A stretch of DNA of 64,000 bases from Brevibacillus borstelensis (lineage in GTDB: Bacteria > Bacillota > Bacilli > Brevibacillales > Brevibacillaceae). Within the stretch, counting starts at the first letter, position 1, and every line of letters begins with the position of its first letter. Under the pieces are notes generated by a model. The model was given only the letters and a program-made list of their open reading frames with translations, was not told the origin of the DNA and made no database searches. Below, one piece after another: positions 16,491 to 26,163 of the stretch. The translations under genes were made by a program, and so were the position numbers. Location of the stretch: positions 62,001-126,000 of the forward strand of contig NZ_RHHO01000031.1 in the NCBI RefSeq assembly GCF_003710865.1. The letters are read 5' to 3'.

Positions 16491-17237
16491 ATGAAAGAGA
16501 AAAGAATCTTGTTCGTTTTTGCTCACCCCGATGACGAAACGTTTACCTCTGGCGTCACGATCTGCAAGTACGCATCCCAGCCCGATGTATCCATACATCT
16601 TTTGTGCGCAACCCGAGGAGAGGCAGGCAAGCCCGGAGATCCGCCCATCTGCACGATGGAGGAGCTGCCGGCGGTACGGGAAGCCGAATTGCGAAAGGCT
16701 GCTTCCATCCTCGGCATTTCCCGTGTGGAATTCATGGGCTACCGAGACAAAGAACTATCGAATATCCCTCCGGCGGAGCTAGAGCAGAAGATCAATGAAG
16801 CGATTGAGCGGATCAAGCCACAGGTCGTCATTACATTTGCTCCGCATGGCATCTCCGGCCATCCGGACCATCAGGCGATATCAGCCGCAACTACGAGCGC
16901 GGTTCAAGCCTTGCCTGCCGGCTCAGTTACCCAGAAACTGTATTATGTTACTCATGCTGCGGACCAGAATTTCGGCATAGCGTCACCTCCCTATACCGAT
17001 CCGATCGACAGCATCACTACGATTATTTCCGCGCCTGCTTATGTACCGCAGGTAGCCCAAGCACTGGCCGCCCACCGGACACAGCACCTGTCCGTCAGCC
17101 GTGTCTTCCCTGGCGTCCTGCAGGGCGATACGACTTATGTTCGTACAGTCAATCACTTCATTCTCGTCGGCGACCGTCCCCGGGAAACCTCTGTAGAGGA
17201 AAAGGAAACAGACCTTTTCAGCGGCATAACGACGTAG
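16491..17237 (+). CDS. PIG-L/LmbE family zinc-dependent deacetylase
   Basis: PIG-L proteins remove acetyl groups from GlcNAc-type sugars using zinc. The 248-residue protein has the zinc and catalytic motif AHPDDE (residues 11-16) and the second motif GHPDH (residues 123-127). Members include BshB of bacillithiol synthesis and various antibiotic and cell-wall deacetylases. The sequence alone does not tell which substrate is used. A bacillithiol role is possible, because a flavin reductase of related physiology lies 2 kb away, but no other bsh gene is in the window. The ATG follows GGAGG. It is monocistronic, between its own promoter and a strong terminator. Confidence 0.85.
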   Translation: MKEKRILFVFAHPDDETFTSGVTICKYASQPDVSIHLLCATRGEAGKPGDPPICTMEELPAVREAELRKAASILGISRVEFMGYRDKELSNIPPAELEQKINEAIERIKPQVVITFAPHGISGHPDHQAISAATTSAVQALPAGSVTQKLYYVTHAADQNFGIASPPYTDPIDSITTIISAPAYVPQVAQALAAHRTQHLSVSRVFPGVLQGDTTYVRTVNHFILVGDRPRETSVEEKETDLFSGITT

Positions 17238-17253
17238 AAGCCTACATTTTGAT

Positions 17254-17297
17254 GAAAACAGGAAAAGCACCTAGTTGCGCAACTAGGTGCTGTTTTC
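17254..17297. terminator. bidirectional terminator between PIG-L gene and mecA
   Basis: AGCACCTAGTT and AACTAGGTGCT (17266-17276 and 17281-17291) form a perfect 11-bp stem flanked by GAAAAC and GTTTTC, suited to both convergent genes. Confidence 0.88.
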
Positions 17298-17318
17298 ACG
17301 CGTATATGCGGAAGTTCG

Positions 17319-17921
17319 TTAGGTAAAGTGCCTGCATATTTCCTTGACAGCATCATCTGCGACAACCACTTTCCCGTATTCCTCCAAAACGTATACGGTC
17401 GTTGGCGTCGCCTCTCCATATTCCGAGAGGATCGCAATCATTTTCTGGTAGCGGTCCTGATCCAGGTCGAGCTCTTCCAGTACCAAATAGTATTTCCCTT
17501 GATAGAAATAAGCTGCGCCTCCGTTGATCAGGAATGCGTTTATACGATGAGCGGCTTCAACCAGGTGCTCAAAGTCGCGGAAAGAATAAATGACAAGATC
17601 GCTTTCCTCGAGTGTGACCTCGAGTTCGTACACATCGTCCTCGTCGTACTCTTCCTCATCTTTTTCAGTCTTTGAGCCTGTTTTTCCGCGAGTTACGATT
17701 ACGACCATCCCCTGAGCTGGCAAGGCAAACACTTCAACGGCGACAGGACCCGACACCTCGAAACCAAGTTCCTGGTAAGCCTGCTCCATCATATCGTTGA
17801 ACAGTTCATGAACTTTGGGAATGTCACGCCACATGTCCTCTTTTTCGATTCCTCGTTCCGACAAATCGTCGAACGTGAGAAAGATTCGTATCTTGTCTTG
17901 ACCAAGGCGTTCAACACGCAT
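17319..17921 (-). CDS. mecB: MecA/YpbH-type ClpC adaptor protein
   Basis: MecA proteins feed substrates such as ComK to the ClpCP protease in Bacillus. The 200-residue protein has the N-terminal substrate-binding domain beginning MRVERLGQDKIRIFLTFDDL, an acidic linker (EKDEEEYDEDD, about residues 86-96) and a C-terminal ClpC-binding domain from about residue 98. Length is between the two B. subtilis paralogues. The position beside gudB matches B. subtilis ypbH (mecB), so I use that name, but if the genome has only one copy it would be called mecA. The ATG follows GAGGGGACG. It faces the PIG-L gene across a terminator. Confidence 0.88.
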   Translation of the reverse strand: MRVERLGQDKIRIFLTFDDLSERGIEKEDMWRDIPKVHELFNDMMEQAYQELGFEVSGPVAVEVFALPAQGMVVIVTRGKTGSKTEKDEEEYDEDDVYELEVTLEESDLVIYSFRDFEHLVEAAHRINAFLINGGAAYFYQGKYYLVLEELDLDQDRYQKMIAILSEYGEATPTTVYVLEEYGKVVVADDAVKEICRHFT

Positions 17922-18199
17922 GACCGTCCCCTCCTCGCCATCCAGTCGTACTACAAATTATGAATGAAAGCCTGTAAGAGTTCTCCGCATTTTCCGACGA
18001 ATACCTGGCAGCGGATGACCCAATTTCCTACATTTCGGTCATACCTATATCATATCACATTTATGGACAAGTACATAGCGCTCTACCTGTCTTTTCAATC
18101 GGGGAGAACACTTTGACCGTGTCGAAAGCTAGCGAACTGTCACCTTTGCAAGGTTGGGGGATGTCGCTTCCTGCGCTTTCCCAGGAAAGATTTTCGCAC

Positions 18200-18622
18200 T
18201 CATTTCTTTCGCGTCAGTTGAGTGATTTCCGTATAGAGTGCCCTTCGCCGTATGAGCTTGATTATTGAAAACAACAAGAGAAAGATGAGCAGTACAGCTG
18301 TCGGGCCGGGCATCTTCACATACTGGATGTAGGCAATCAGCGAGAAATACCCGCACATCATCAGATGCAAGAAGCTGTCCATGGAGAGAGGCCGCTGCGT
18401 CAACCGGAGAAAATGGCCTACAAATGGTTTTCCCCACAGGAGCGAAGCAATTAAAAACAAGGAAACAGAGATGATCAATTCGATGGGCTTAAACAACAGT
18501 AATGTCATCCCTTCTCCCAAGCCGCGTGCAGCCAGCTCCTTGACGGGAAACAATTTGTAAGCGCCATTCATAGACCACCAGGCAAGAACGCCGGCTATCA
18601 AATCCTTCAGGTACGCCGTCAC
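18200..18622 (-). CDS. hypothetical four-helix membrane protein
   Basis: I do not recognise this 140-residue protein. It has four predicted membrane helices, the clearest around residues 41-63 (LLLFKPIELIISVSLFLIASLLW) and 108-124, with a basic C-terminus. The residues PGPTAVLLIFLLLF are typical of a last helix. The start is a GTG at 18620-18622 preceded by GGGGGAGAA. It is alone between mecB and the flavoprotein gene, with 278 bp of spacer on one side that shows AT-rich stretches but no assigned signals. Function is unknown. Confidence 0.6.
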   Translation of the reverse strand: MTAYLKDLIAGVLAWWSMNGAYKLFPVKELAARGLGEGMTLLLFKPIELIISVSLFLIASLLWGKPFVGHFLRLTQRPLSMDSFLHLMMCGYFSLIAYIQYVKMPGPTAVLLIFLLLFSIIKLIRRRALYTEITQLTRKK

Positions 18623-18740
18623 TTCTCCCCCATCCTCCTCAATACCATACTTGCTATCAAATTATATGGCGTTCCTATTCACTTGTGCCTATCAACCCAT
18701 GAAAAAAGATTGCACCTGTCAAAATGCAATCCGTCTACAC

Positions 18741-19643
18741 CTAATCTTGTTGTAGCAACCGTTTATGTATCCAAATGGCCGCCTGGGAACCATCCCCCAT
18801 AGCGATGGCTACCTGCTGAGAATGGGCAGCAACGTCACCGATCGCCCAAATGCCGGGATAGCTTGTCTCTTTCGTGCGGGGATTCACGATTGCATGCCCT
18901 TTCTCATTCATCTCAACCGGAAACGCCCGCAGCAAATGGGATTGTGCACGTGCTCCTGGGAATGCGAGAAAAACTCTGGACAGCTCGACCTGCTCTCCGG
19001 TTGCCAAATGCAAGCACCGCACTTCACCGGCTTGATGTTCAAGCGACACTACCGGTTCAAAGCAACAGGGGTACGAAGAGTTCTTGGCGCTGTCAATGTC
19101 CGCTGTTTCTTCCTCCGTGCTCGAGATGAAAAGCTGCAGCTTGTCCGTATAATAAGAAAGCGCATTTGCCATCTGAACTGCCTGCCTTGCCCGGCCGATC
19201 ACCCCTGTTTGCTTGCCGACGGTTTCATACCCGTCACAATCAGGACAGATGAAAGCCGAGATGCCGAGGCACTCGTGCAATCCGTCGATATCAGGGAACG
19301 GGTCTGCGATTCCCGTTGCCAGCACGATTGTGCGCCCCCGGATTGTACTACGCGTACGTCTCGTTTCTACGCGAAAGAGCTGATCAGCATCCTGAACAAG
19401 GGAGACCACTTCATCCTCGAAGTACTCCGCTCCATAGCGCATCGCATGCGTCCGTCCTGCCTGCCGCAATTCGTCGCCACTGATTCCGGCGGGAAAGCCC
19501 AACAGGTTTCGATACCTCTTGGCCGCAGACGAACGCCCGCCACCGTCATCGATCACCGCTACCTTTCGCAGGCTTCGGCTCAATTGAATGGCAGCCTGCC
19601 AGCCAGCGATCCCGCCGCCAATTATCACGGTGTCAAATGTCAA
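18741..19643 (-). CDS. thioredoxin-reductase-like FAD/NAD(P) oxidoreductase with CPDC motif
   Basis: The 300-residue flavoprotein has the FAD-binding GGGIAGWQAAI motif at residues 8-18. In the NAD(P) domain it has a redox motif CPDCDGYE near residue 138, then a GRARQAVQ segment, and a C-terminal GIWAIGDVAA motif near residue 262 for FAD. The CPDC pair occupies the place of the CATC pair of thioredoxin reductase, so it should reduce a disulfide through FAD and NAD(P)H, but the partner is unknown. It is shorter than TrxB and not the YpdA bacilliredoxin reductase, which lacks such a pair. The TTG start has GAGGTGG at eight bases. It lies in a run with ypbE. Confidence 0.85.
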   Translation of the reverse strand: MTFDTVIIGGGIAGWQAAIQLSRSLRKVAVIDDGGGRSSAAKRYRNLLGFPAGISGDELRQAGRTHAMRYGAEYFEDEVVSLVQDADQLFRVETRRTRSTIRGRTIVLATGIADPFPDIDGLHECLGISAFICPDCDGYETVGKQTGVIGRARQAVQMANALSYYTDKLQLFISSTEEETADIDSAKNSSYPCCFEPVVSLEHQAGEVRCLHLATGEQVELSRVFLAFPGARAQSHLLRAFPVEMNEKGHAIVNPRTKETSYPGIWAIGDVAAHSQQVAIAMGDGSQAAIWIHKRLLQQD

Positions 19644-19702
19644 TGGTCATTCCACCTCGTCTGTCTGGTTTCCGTTATTTTTCCCCAGACATCCCCGGCT
19701 CA

Positions 19703-20467
19703 TTACCGGGAAAGCGGAATTTGTACGATTTGCCCTTCCAAAAGCTGTGCTTCCGCGCTGATCCCGTTGTAACTTGCAATTTTCTTTACCCCGCTGTTAT
19801 GGCCGTAGTACATCCGGGAAAGCTGAAACAGCGTCTCCCCTTTTTTCACTTTATGCTGTTTTACTTCGGATTGCGGCGAAGAAGCCTGTTGCTTTTCCAC
19901 AGCGGCAGGCTTGTCTTCCGGTTTGGTCGCCGGGGAACTGCTGCCGCTTCCCTGATGGGCTTCCGAAGCAGCCTTCTCTGCTTGTTTTTCTCCTCCCGCA
20001 ACAGCATTGGTCTCCGCTTGGCTCGCAGAAGGAGACTGGGAGGCAGAACCGAGCTTTTGTGATCCAGGCGACTGGTTTTCCGCATTTTGCTGTTGCCCAG
20101 GGGTTGACGAGTCTTGGCCCGACGCCGTATCTGCCTGTGGATGTACCGCTCCCTCTGCTGAGGCTTCGACTGGCCCCCTCTCTGCTTGCGAAGATTCTGT
20201 TCCTTGCGAACTCTCTACAAAGGAAACGGCACCTGGCACTGCTTGTGACGCCTTGTACAATTCGAATCCGATCAGAATCAAAAACAAAGTTCCAAAGACA
20301 GCAAGCCCTGATTGCAGGATGGTCCTGTAAGAAAAGGCTGGCATCTTCACCTGACCGGCCTGCTTGTGCTTTGTTCTCCTGGGGGGCAAGCCTCCATGCT
20401 GAGCGTTTGCTCCGTACTCAAAGCTTTCTATGCTCTCGGGCTGTTTTTTGTTCTCGTTTGGTGTCAC
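19703..20467 (-). CDS. ypbE: LysM-domain membrane protein YpbE
   Basis: The protein has 254 residues: a cytoplasmic basic N-terminus, one membrane helix (about residues 55-73) and a long low-complexity stretch rich in Ser, Gln, Ala and Glu (about 85-200). A single LysM repeat closes it (about 206-252, starting KKGETLFQLSRMYYG). LysM binds N-acetylglucosamine in peptidoglycan, so the protein should reach into the wall. It corresponds to B. subtilis YpbE by position, downstream of ypbD. Its start overlaps the ypbD stop by four bases (ATGA style), so they are cotranscribed. No enzyme domain is present; function is unknown. Confidence 0.85.
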   Translation of the reverse strand: MTPNENKKQPESIESFEYGANAQHGGLPPRRTKHKQAGQVKMPAFSYRTILQSGLAVFGTLFLILIGFELYKASQAVPGAVSFVESSQGTESSQAERGPVEASAEGAVHPQADTASGQDSSTPGQQQNAENQSPGSQKLGSASQSPSASQAETNAVAGGEKQAEKAASEAHQGSGSSSPATKPEDKPAAVEKQQASSPQSEVKQHKVKKGETLFQLSRMYYGHNSGVKKIASYNGISAEAQLLEGQIVQIPLSR

Positions 20468-21045
20468 TCCAGGTTCCTCCTCTCACGGGAATATCCATGT
20501 TGAATATAGAAGGCCAACAAAAGGTCAATGACGATGTGGGCCAGAATGGACGGAAGCAGGGAACCGCTCGTCTCCATCAGCCACCCCAACAGCCAGCTGG
20601 TGACAAATACACTCCCGACAAGCAATGGTTTGGACAAATAGCGGACGTGAACCAGCGTAAAAAGAACGCTCGTCCACACATTGCCGATAACCGGCTGGAC
20701 GACACCGCGAAACAGCCATTCCTCGCCAATGCCAATGACGCAGCAGAGAACGAACGTGCCGCCGATAGAGAGCCCGGAAAAAATGCGTTCATTGATACTC
20801 CCGTCGTCCTGCCAGCGAGGAGGCAAAAAACGGTCCATGCCAATGCTTGACCCGACGACGACAGCAGCAACCCCTATCGCCCACATCAACGACCCGATGC
20901 CTGGAAAGCGAAACAGGGAAAGCGTGTCTGCCCATCCGTGGACAAAGAGGCTGCCGATCAGGGCCACACCAATGACGACGACTTGTGTCAGCCAGAGATT
21001 AAATCGCAATGTCGCATCGTCCAGACCATGGTGCACGCGCTTCAA
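20464..21045 (-). CDS. ypbD: CPBP family intramembrane metalloprotease (YpbD)
   Basis: The 193-residue membrane protein belongs to the CPBP (CAAX protease/bacteriocin-processing, ABI) family. It has motif 1 EEWLFRG near residue 112, a histidine motif (LVHVRYL) near 138 and the C-terminal HIVIDLLLAF motif near 175. These supply the glutamates and histidines of the proposed metal site. The start is a TTG at 21043-21045 with GGGAGG upstream; a GTG three codons later is an alternative. The gene overlaps both recQ (four bases) and ypbE (four bases), so recQ-ypbD-ypbE is one translationally linked operon. The substrate is not known. Confidence 0.85.
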   Translation of the reverse strand: MKRVHHGLDDATLRFNLWLTQVVVIGVALIGSLFVHGWADTLSLFRFPGIGSLMWAIGVAAVVVGSSIGMDRFLPPRWQDDGSINERIFSGLSIGGTFVLCCVIGIGEEWLFRGVVQPVIGNVWTSVLFTLVHVRYLSKPLLVGSVFVTSWLLGWLMETSGSLLPSILAHIVIDLLLAFYIQHGYSRERRNLE

Positions 21046-22625
21046 AAGATGCTTCCTCCCTTTTTATTCGGCAAAAGCTTTTCCAATGCCTTCCTCAGAT
21101 TCCATGCGTTTTTCCCTGTTCTTTCCGTTCGCGATCCGGACTTGTCCAAATAGGCGGATCTGTCCAACCCGCAATGACTGCAGCAGGCAGCCGATGAAGT
21201 ATGATCGAGCTCGCCAAAGTATCTATTTAATCGCATCCGATAGCATTCGTTCCCTTCGAGCCAGCGAAGCATTTCCAACAGTTTTTGACGCTTTAGCCAT
21301 TTCGGCTTTTCCATCGCTTCGATCATTTGGGATGCTTTTTCGGCGAGGTTCCCCATCTGCGAGGCATCACTCAGTTCATAGCGGTATTCTTCTCGTCCCG
21401 CTGCCACGTCACTGACGATCCCCGCTAGCTCTGCATAGAAAAATAAGAGAGCTGCCATCTCTTCCGGGATGTCATGCATCGCAAGCTCGGAGATGGGCTT
21501 GGTCCCTGCCTGGGAAAGCCCTTGCAAAAACCGAAGCGCCTGCTCCGTGGTGGGATACTCCTTCTCCTGCAGATGGGTGTGAATCAGCCTGTCTTCCGGG
21601 ACGTAGTAAAGCCCGGCATAGCCTGCTTTTCCATCCCTTCCGACTCTGCCGATTTCCTGCGCATAGGCTTCCAGACTTGGCGGAAAGTGATAGTGCAGAA
21701 CAAAGCGGATATCGGATTTGTCGATTCCCATGCCAAACGCATTGGTAGCTATGATGGCATCGAGCTCCCCCCGCAAAAACTGCGTTTGCACAACCATTCT
21801 CTCCATGCTGCTCATCCCGCCGTGATAGCCATGCACACTTTTTTTCCCGGAAAGCTGATACTCCGCAACGAGCAGTTCCACTGTTTGCCGGGTACTGCAA
21901 TAAACGATTCCCGGTCCTTGCAATTCGTCTATGGATTTTTTTACCATCTGTCTGCGATCCGCTTCGGACTCAGCCAGGATGACGTCTATGGCGATATTTT
22001 CCCGATTGAGCGGCTGGGTAATGACATTTTCCTGCTTGATGTCAAAGAGATCGCAAATCTCCGCTTTCACCCCTGGCGTCGCCGTTGCCGTCACTGCCAG
22101 CACAGGAGGCGATCCCAAGCTTTGGACCACCTGTGGCAGACGCAAATAATCAGTGCGAAAATCATGGCCCCACTGCGAAATGCAATGGGCTTCATCAATC
22201 GCGAGCATAGATACGCCAGCGCGGACCAGCGCTTTTTGAACTGCGGAATTTTGCAATTTTTCCGGTGATACATAAATGAGCTTGTACGCTCCGCGGCTGA
22301 TTTCAAACAGGCGCTCCCGCGTCTCTGCAGGCTCCATAGTGCTATTGATGTACGCAGCGGGGATTTTTCTCTTCCCGCGAAGCTGCTGCACCTGATCGGT
22401 CATCAAAGAGATTAGCGGGGAAACGACGACTGCCGTCCCTGGCAAATAAAGCGCAGGAAGCTGATATGTCACGGACTTGCCTCCCCCCGTAGCCATCAGT
22501 CCCAGCACGTTTTCGCCTCGGAGAATCCGCTCGATGATTTCCCACTGTCCCGGACGAAAAGAGGAGTAGCCGAAATGACGCTTCAGAAGATCCCCGAGTC
22601 TTAGGTCAAGCGTCTCTTTTTGCAT
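21042..22625 (-). CDS. recQ: RecQ-family DNA helicase (RecS-like)
   Basis: The enzyme unwinds DNA 3' to 5' during repair. The 527-residue protein has a Walker A motif TGGGKS near residue 46, DEAH box (IDEAHCISQWGHDFR) near 139, the second RecA-like domain to about 340, and RQC-type zinc residues ending ACCSHCG near residue 497. It then stops without an HRDC domain. The RecQ-like domain order and the location downstream of ypbB match B. subtilis ypbC, now called recS, rather than yocI/recQ. It starts at an ATG after GAGGAGAAG and overlaps ypbB by 20 bases. I use the generic symbol recQ. Confidence 0.92.
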   Translation of the reverse strand: MQKETLDLRLGDLLKRHFGYSSFRPGQWEIIERILRGENVLGLMATGGGKSVTYQLPALYLPGTAVVVSPLISLMTDQVQQLRGKRKIPAAYINSTMEPAETRERLFEISRGAYKLIYVSPEKLQNSAVQKALVRAGVSMLAIDEAHCISQWGHDFRTDYLRLPQVVQSLGSPPVLAVTATATPGVKAEICDLFDIKQENVITQPLNRENIAIDVILAESEADRRQMVKKSIDELQGPGIVYCSTRQTVELLVAEYQLSGKKSVHGYHGGMSSMERMVVQTQFLRGELDAIIATNAFGMGIDKSDIRFVLHYHFPPSLEAYAQEIGRVGRDGKAGYAGLYYVPEDRLIHTHLQEKEYPTTEQALRFLQGLSQAGTKPISELAMHDIPEEMAALLFFYAELAGIVSDVAAGREEYRYELSDASQMGNLAEKASQMIEAMEKPKWLKRQKLLEMLRWLEGNECYRMRLNRYFGELDHTSSAACCSHCGLDRSAYLDKSGSRTERTGKNAWNLRKALEKLLPNKKGGSIF

Positions 22626-23739
22626 CTTCTTCTCCTCCTTTCTTTCTTGCCAGCGCCAGTCGGATTTGCAGATACGAAACGCCCGGGCCGAGCTGGTCTT
22701 TAATGAGTCTCAACCTGCTCGTCCCAAGCCGCTCACTGATTTTGACAATTTCTTCTGCCAGTTCAGCTGAAAGATATCGCGAGCCGTCCCACTCCGGGCA
22801 GCGCAAAGCGATTTCCACCAGGTGGTCTTCGACCGTACCCGGCTTGATGCCCCGCCTATTGGCAATCTGCTCGATGCTGCTTCCCTGTTTGGCCAATACG
22901 TATGTCAAAGATGCGCTTTCAGTCAGACGCGGGTCTTTTCCCCCCTCATTTTTCAGCAAAGCAGACAGCAGGGGGAACTCAGCGCGATTGTCCTGAATCG
23001 TACGGATCATCCGAGCCAGCCCGCAGCGAATCTGCATGTGAATATAAGCTGGAGCTTCCCGTTTTCGCAAACTCAGTTGTGACAGCGTGAGTCCCGACTG
23101 GGAAACGCCCGAAAAACGCTGGAAGATCATTTCCTGGACGGACTCAGAAAGCGGAGACATGGAACAGAACAGCTCCTGTGCCAAGCCTTCTGTCCAGCGA
23201 GCCCGCCGCTCCTTGTCCGCCAGACACTCTTTTACCCAGCGCTGGGTGCGTTTTTCCTGGACGATCGGCTGAAAGGAAAGATCGCCTTCCAATAAGTGGG
23301 AAACCGTCTGAACGATCAGATGCAGCCGCAGCCAAAACAAATCAATCTGCTCGGCGATATCTGCGGCGGTAAAGGGTTCAAACCAGTACGAAAAGTTGTA
23401 CTCTCTTTCGCTTTCGGACGCGATTTGAAGAGCTTTTTCCGTCAAGACAAATGACGGTTTTCTTCCACTTTCCGCCCTCTGCATCGGGATCAGCAAAGAC
23501 TCCTCCTGCAATTTATAAACAATTTTCTCCCAATCCTCTTTCAAAAGACGGGGAAACATCCGATAATACGGATAAAGGCTGTATAAATGAACGTCCTGCA
23601 GGGTCTGGTTTGCTTTTCTGCCACGCAATATGTAATAAAGGGCCTGAACCGTCCGCTCGCCTGCCAAGGGAAGCATCCCTGTAATGGTCAGCGAACGTAT
23701 GAAAGCCCATTCCCGATCATGAAGAGTTGAACTGCTCAT
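22606..23739 (-). CDS. ypbB: YpbB helicase-associated HTH protein
   Basis: The 377-residue protein matches B. subtilis YpbB. Only its C-terminal part has a clear domain: a helix-turn-helix of the kind found at the end of RecQ helicases, seen at SSIEQIANRRGIKPGTVEDH near residue 305. The rest is helical with no catalytic motif. The ATG at 23739 follows AAGGAG. The overlap with recQ by 20 bases suggests that the two proteins act together, possibly supplying in trans the domain that this RecQ lacks; that is an inference. It is divergent from a plus-strand hypothetical gene across 104 bp. Confidence 0.82.
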   Translation of the reverse strand: MSSSTLHDREWAFIRSLTITGMLPLAGERTVQALYYILRGRKANQTLQDVHLYSLYPYYRMFPRLLKEDWEKIVYKLQEESLLIPMQRAESGRKPSFVLTEKALQIASESEREYNFSYWFEPFTAADIAEQIDLFWLRLHLIVQTVSHLLEGDLSFQPIVQEKRTQRWVKECLADKERRARWTEGLAQELFCSMSPLSESVQEMIFQRFSGVSQSGLTLSQLSLRKREAPAYIHMQIRCGLARMIRTIQDNRAEFPLLSALLKNEGGKDPRLTESASLTYVLAKQGSSIEQIANRRGIKPGTVEDHLVEIALRCPEWDGSRYLSAELAEEIVKISERLGTSRLRLIKDQLGPGVSYLQIRLALARKKGGEEDAKRDA

Positions 23740-23843
23740 GGGTACTCCTTTTCCATATCGGGATACAGACCCGTGTATGATTGCTCTCCTGCTGCCAACA
23801 CGAGACTCATCCCTTAATCGTACCAACAACTGTGGAGGATTGT

Positions 23844-24755
23844 ATGAACAAGCGTCTGTCGAAGTCAGAATTTATCTTTGCCTACATGATCATCATAACA
23901 CTTGCTTGCTTTGTTGGCGGATTTTTTTTCGGTGCCTACTATATGAAATCAAAGATTGAAGCACAGCAAGCAGCCGTTCTCGAACAGCAGAAGCTGGAAG
24001 CAGAACGGGAACGCCAGTTGCGCGAGCAAAAGCTGTACAGCGAACAGGACTTTATCCGTTTTTACTACGCCGTTTATGCTCCTGTGCAGGAATTGAAACG
24101 AGCGCATTTTGAGAAGATGGCAGCTTGGCCGAATCTGGACAAGTCCGCGCAAAAGGATGCGTTGGAGCAACTGGTCGAAGCCGCAAAGCAGACTGGCAAA
24201 CAGTTGGACAAAGAAGTTCCCTTGCCAACCTCTCCTCTTCTCGTTCAGGCACACAGCCAATTTAATACTGGGGTGCGGGCTTATTTGGATGGTATGAAGC
24301 AATTGCTCTCCGATCAGAATAGTAATGCTCTCTCTCCGGCTGCAATCTCTTCTCGGCTGTCCTTGGACGGCTGGTTCAAGGGAAGCGAGCAGTTCTACCA
24401 TTCATTGGCCGTTTGGGAGTCGGCGTACGTTACAAAGCAGACGCTCCCAAAAGACGTCCCAGCCAATGTGAGCGCAGACCAATGGAAGCAGTTGCCGTTC
24501 CACTACAAGACGTACATCGCGGCTCATTCCATCAGCGCCCATAAAAAATGGGAGAGCTACAGCCCGGAGGATTTGACCGCTCGTCTCGACTTGCTGTTTG
24601 GTTCTGACGATGCCAAGAACTTGGGTATAAAAGACGTTGACGCCGCAGTTCGCCTGTTGACAGCGACTGATGCGGTGCACAGCGGAGATTTTAAAGAGGT
24701 ACAAGGCAAGCATTACAGCAGCCTGAAGGCACCTGAGATACCGCTTTATCGATAG
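23844..24755 (+). CDS. hypothetical single-span membrane protein with coiled coil
   Basis: I do not recognise this 303-residue protein. A basic N-terminus (MNKRLSKSEF) leads into one membrane helix at about residues 11-34 with GGFFFGAYY. A heptad-like coiled coil of about 30 residues follows, rich in Glu, Gln and Leu (EAQQAAVLEQQKLEAERERQ). The remaining 230 residues form a soluble helical domain outside, with no Cys and no known motif. GGAGG lies six bases before the ATG. It is divergent from the ypbB-recQ operon and may be specific to Brevibacillus relatives. Nothing suggests transfer. Confidence 0.75.
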   Translation: MNKRLSKSEFIFAYMIIITLACFVGGFFFGAYYMKSKIEAQQAAVLEQQKLEAERERQLREQKLYSEQDFIRFYYAVYAPVQELKRAHFEKMAAWPNLDKSAQKDALEQLVEAAKQTGKQLDKEVPLPTSPLLVQAHSQFNTGVRAYLDGMKQLLSDQNSNALSPAAISSRLSLDGWFKGSEQFYHSLAVWESAYVTKQTLPKDVPANVSADQWKQLPFHYKTYIAAHSISAHKKWESYSPEDLTARLDLLFGSDDAKNLGIKDVDAAVRLLTATDAVHSGDFKEVQGKHYSSLKAPEIPLYR

Positions 24756-24813
24756 TCGTACATTTTTAGATACGATTCATTCTTGAAATCTTTCCAGACA
24801 GAGCATACAATGA

Positions 24814-25068
<255 letters not shown>

Positions 25069-25082
25069 GATTCCCAGCTCAC

Positions 25083-25122
25083 AAAAAACCGCTCACCGCT
25101 CTTCAGCTGTGGGGGGTTTTTT
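25083..25122 (+). terminator. terminator after fer
   Basis: AAAAAACC and the imperfect GGGGTTTTTT arms enclose a CTCAC/GTG inner stem and end in a T run just after the ferredoxin gene. Confidence 0.6.
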
Positions 25123-25192
25123 CATTTTCATCGCATTTCTCCCCCTTTTCATGGTATAATTTTCTCGCCAAAAACAACGAAGGAGCATTAGA

Positions 25193-26125
25193 ATGGGAAA
25201 AACACTTATTTTCGGACATAAAAATCCGGACACTGATTCCATTTGTTCTGCAATCGTATATGCGGATCTCAAAACCAAGCTGGGTGCAGATGTGGAGCCC
25301 GTTCGCCTGGGCGAGATCAGCAGCGAAACGCAATTTGTGCTGGATACGTTCAAAGTAGATGCCCCCCGCCTGGTCGAGACTGTGGCAAACGAAGCAAACG
25401 AGGTCATCCTGGTAGACCATAACGAGCGCCAGCAAAGTGCAAACGACATTGATAAGGTCCAAGTAGTCGAAGTCATCGACCACCATCGAATCGCCAACTT
25501 TGAAACGAGCAATCCTCTGTATTACCGGGCCGAACCAGTCGGCTGCACAACGACCATCCTGAAAAAGCTGTACAAGGAACACGGCGTTGAAATTTCGAAG
25601 ACAATGGCTGGGCTGATGCTGTCTGCGATTATTTCCGATACGCTGCTGTTGAAATCCCCTACTTGCACGGAGCAGGACGTAGCGGCAGCCCATGAATTGG
25701 CGGAGATTGCCGGAGTCGATCTGAATGCGTACGGCCTGGATATGCTGAAAGCCGGTGCCGATTTGAGTACGAAATCGATCGCCCAGCTGATCTCTCTTGA
25801 CTCGAAGGAATTCCAGATGGGCAGCTACAAGGTGGAAATTGCTCAGGTAAATGCAGTCGATGTGAACGACGTTCTGGCACGCAAAGCGGAGCTGGAAGAA
25901 GCACTTTCTGCAATTATTTCCGACAAGGGCCTGGATTTGTTCCTGTTCGTGGTAACCGATATTTTGAACAACGATTCCATCGGCCTTGCTCTTGGACGCG
26001 CTTCGAATGCGGTAGAAAAGGCATACAACGTCAGCCTTGTTGATAATCAGGCGGTACTGAAAGGCGTCGTGTCACGGAAAAAACAAATCGTACCTGTTCT
26101 GACGGATACGCTGACCAACATGTAA
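25193..26125 (+). CDS. ppaC: manganese-dependent inorganic pyrophosphatase
   Basis: The enzyme hydrolyses pyrophosphate to phosphate, pulling biosynthesis forward. The 310-residue protein is a DHH-family member with metal ligands H9, D13 and D15 (GHKNPDTDS), D75 (VDHNE), the DHH triad at residues 96-98 and D149. The C-terminal domain carries the SRKKQ phosphate-binding segment near residue 294. All known active-site residues are present. The start ATG follows AAGGAG. An AT-rich TATAAT hexamer lies about 30 bp upstream. It is followed by a strong terminator. Confidence 0.96.
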   Translation: MGKTLIFGHKNPDTDSICSAIVYADLKTKLGADVEPVRLGEISSETQFVLDTFKVDAPRLVETVANEANEVILVDHNERQQSANDIDKVQVVEVIDHHRIANFETSNPLYYRAEPVGCTTTILKKLYKEHGVEISKTMAGLMLSAIISDTLLLKSPTCTEQDVAAAHELAEIAGVDLNAYGLDMLKAGADLSTKSIAQLISLDSKEFQMGSYKVEIAQVNAVDVNDVLARKAELEEALSAIISDKGLDLFLFVVTDILNNDSIGLALGRASNAVEKAYNVSLVDNQAVLKGVVSRKKQIVPVLTDTLTNM

Positions 26126-26163
26126 CCACTCTCCCCTGCATCACTTCCTTTCGTAAGCACTTG

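Noticed and set aside
18129..18437. 102-codon minus-strand frame overlapping the hypothetical membrane protein
   Set aside because: It overlaps the frame with the GTG start and ribosome site at 18620 and has no start signal of its own.
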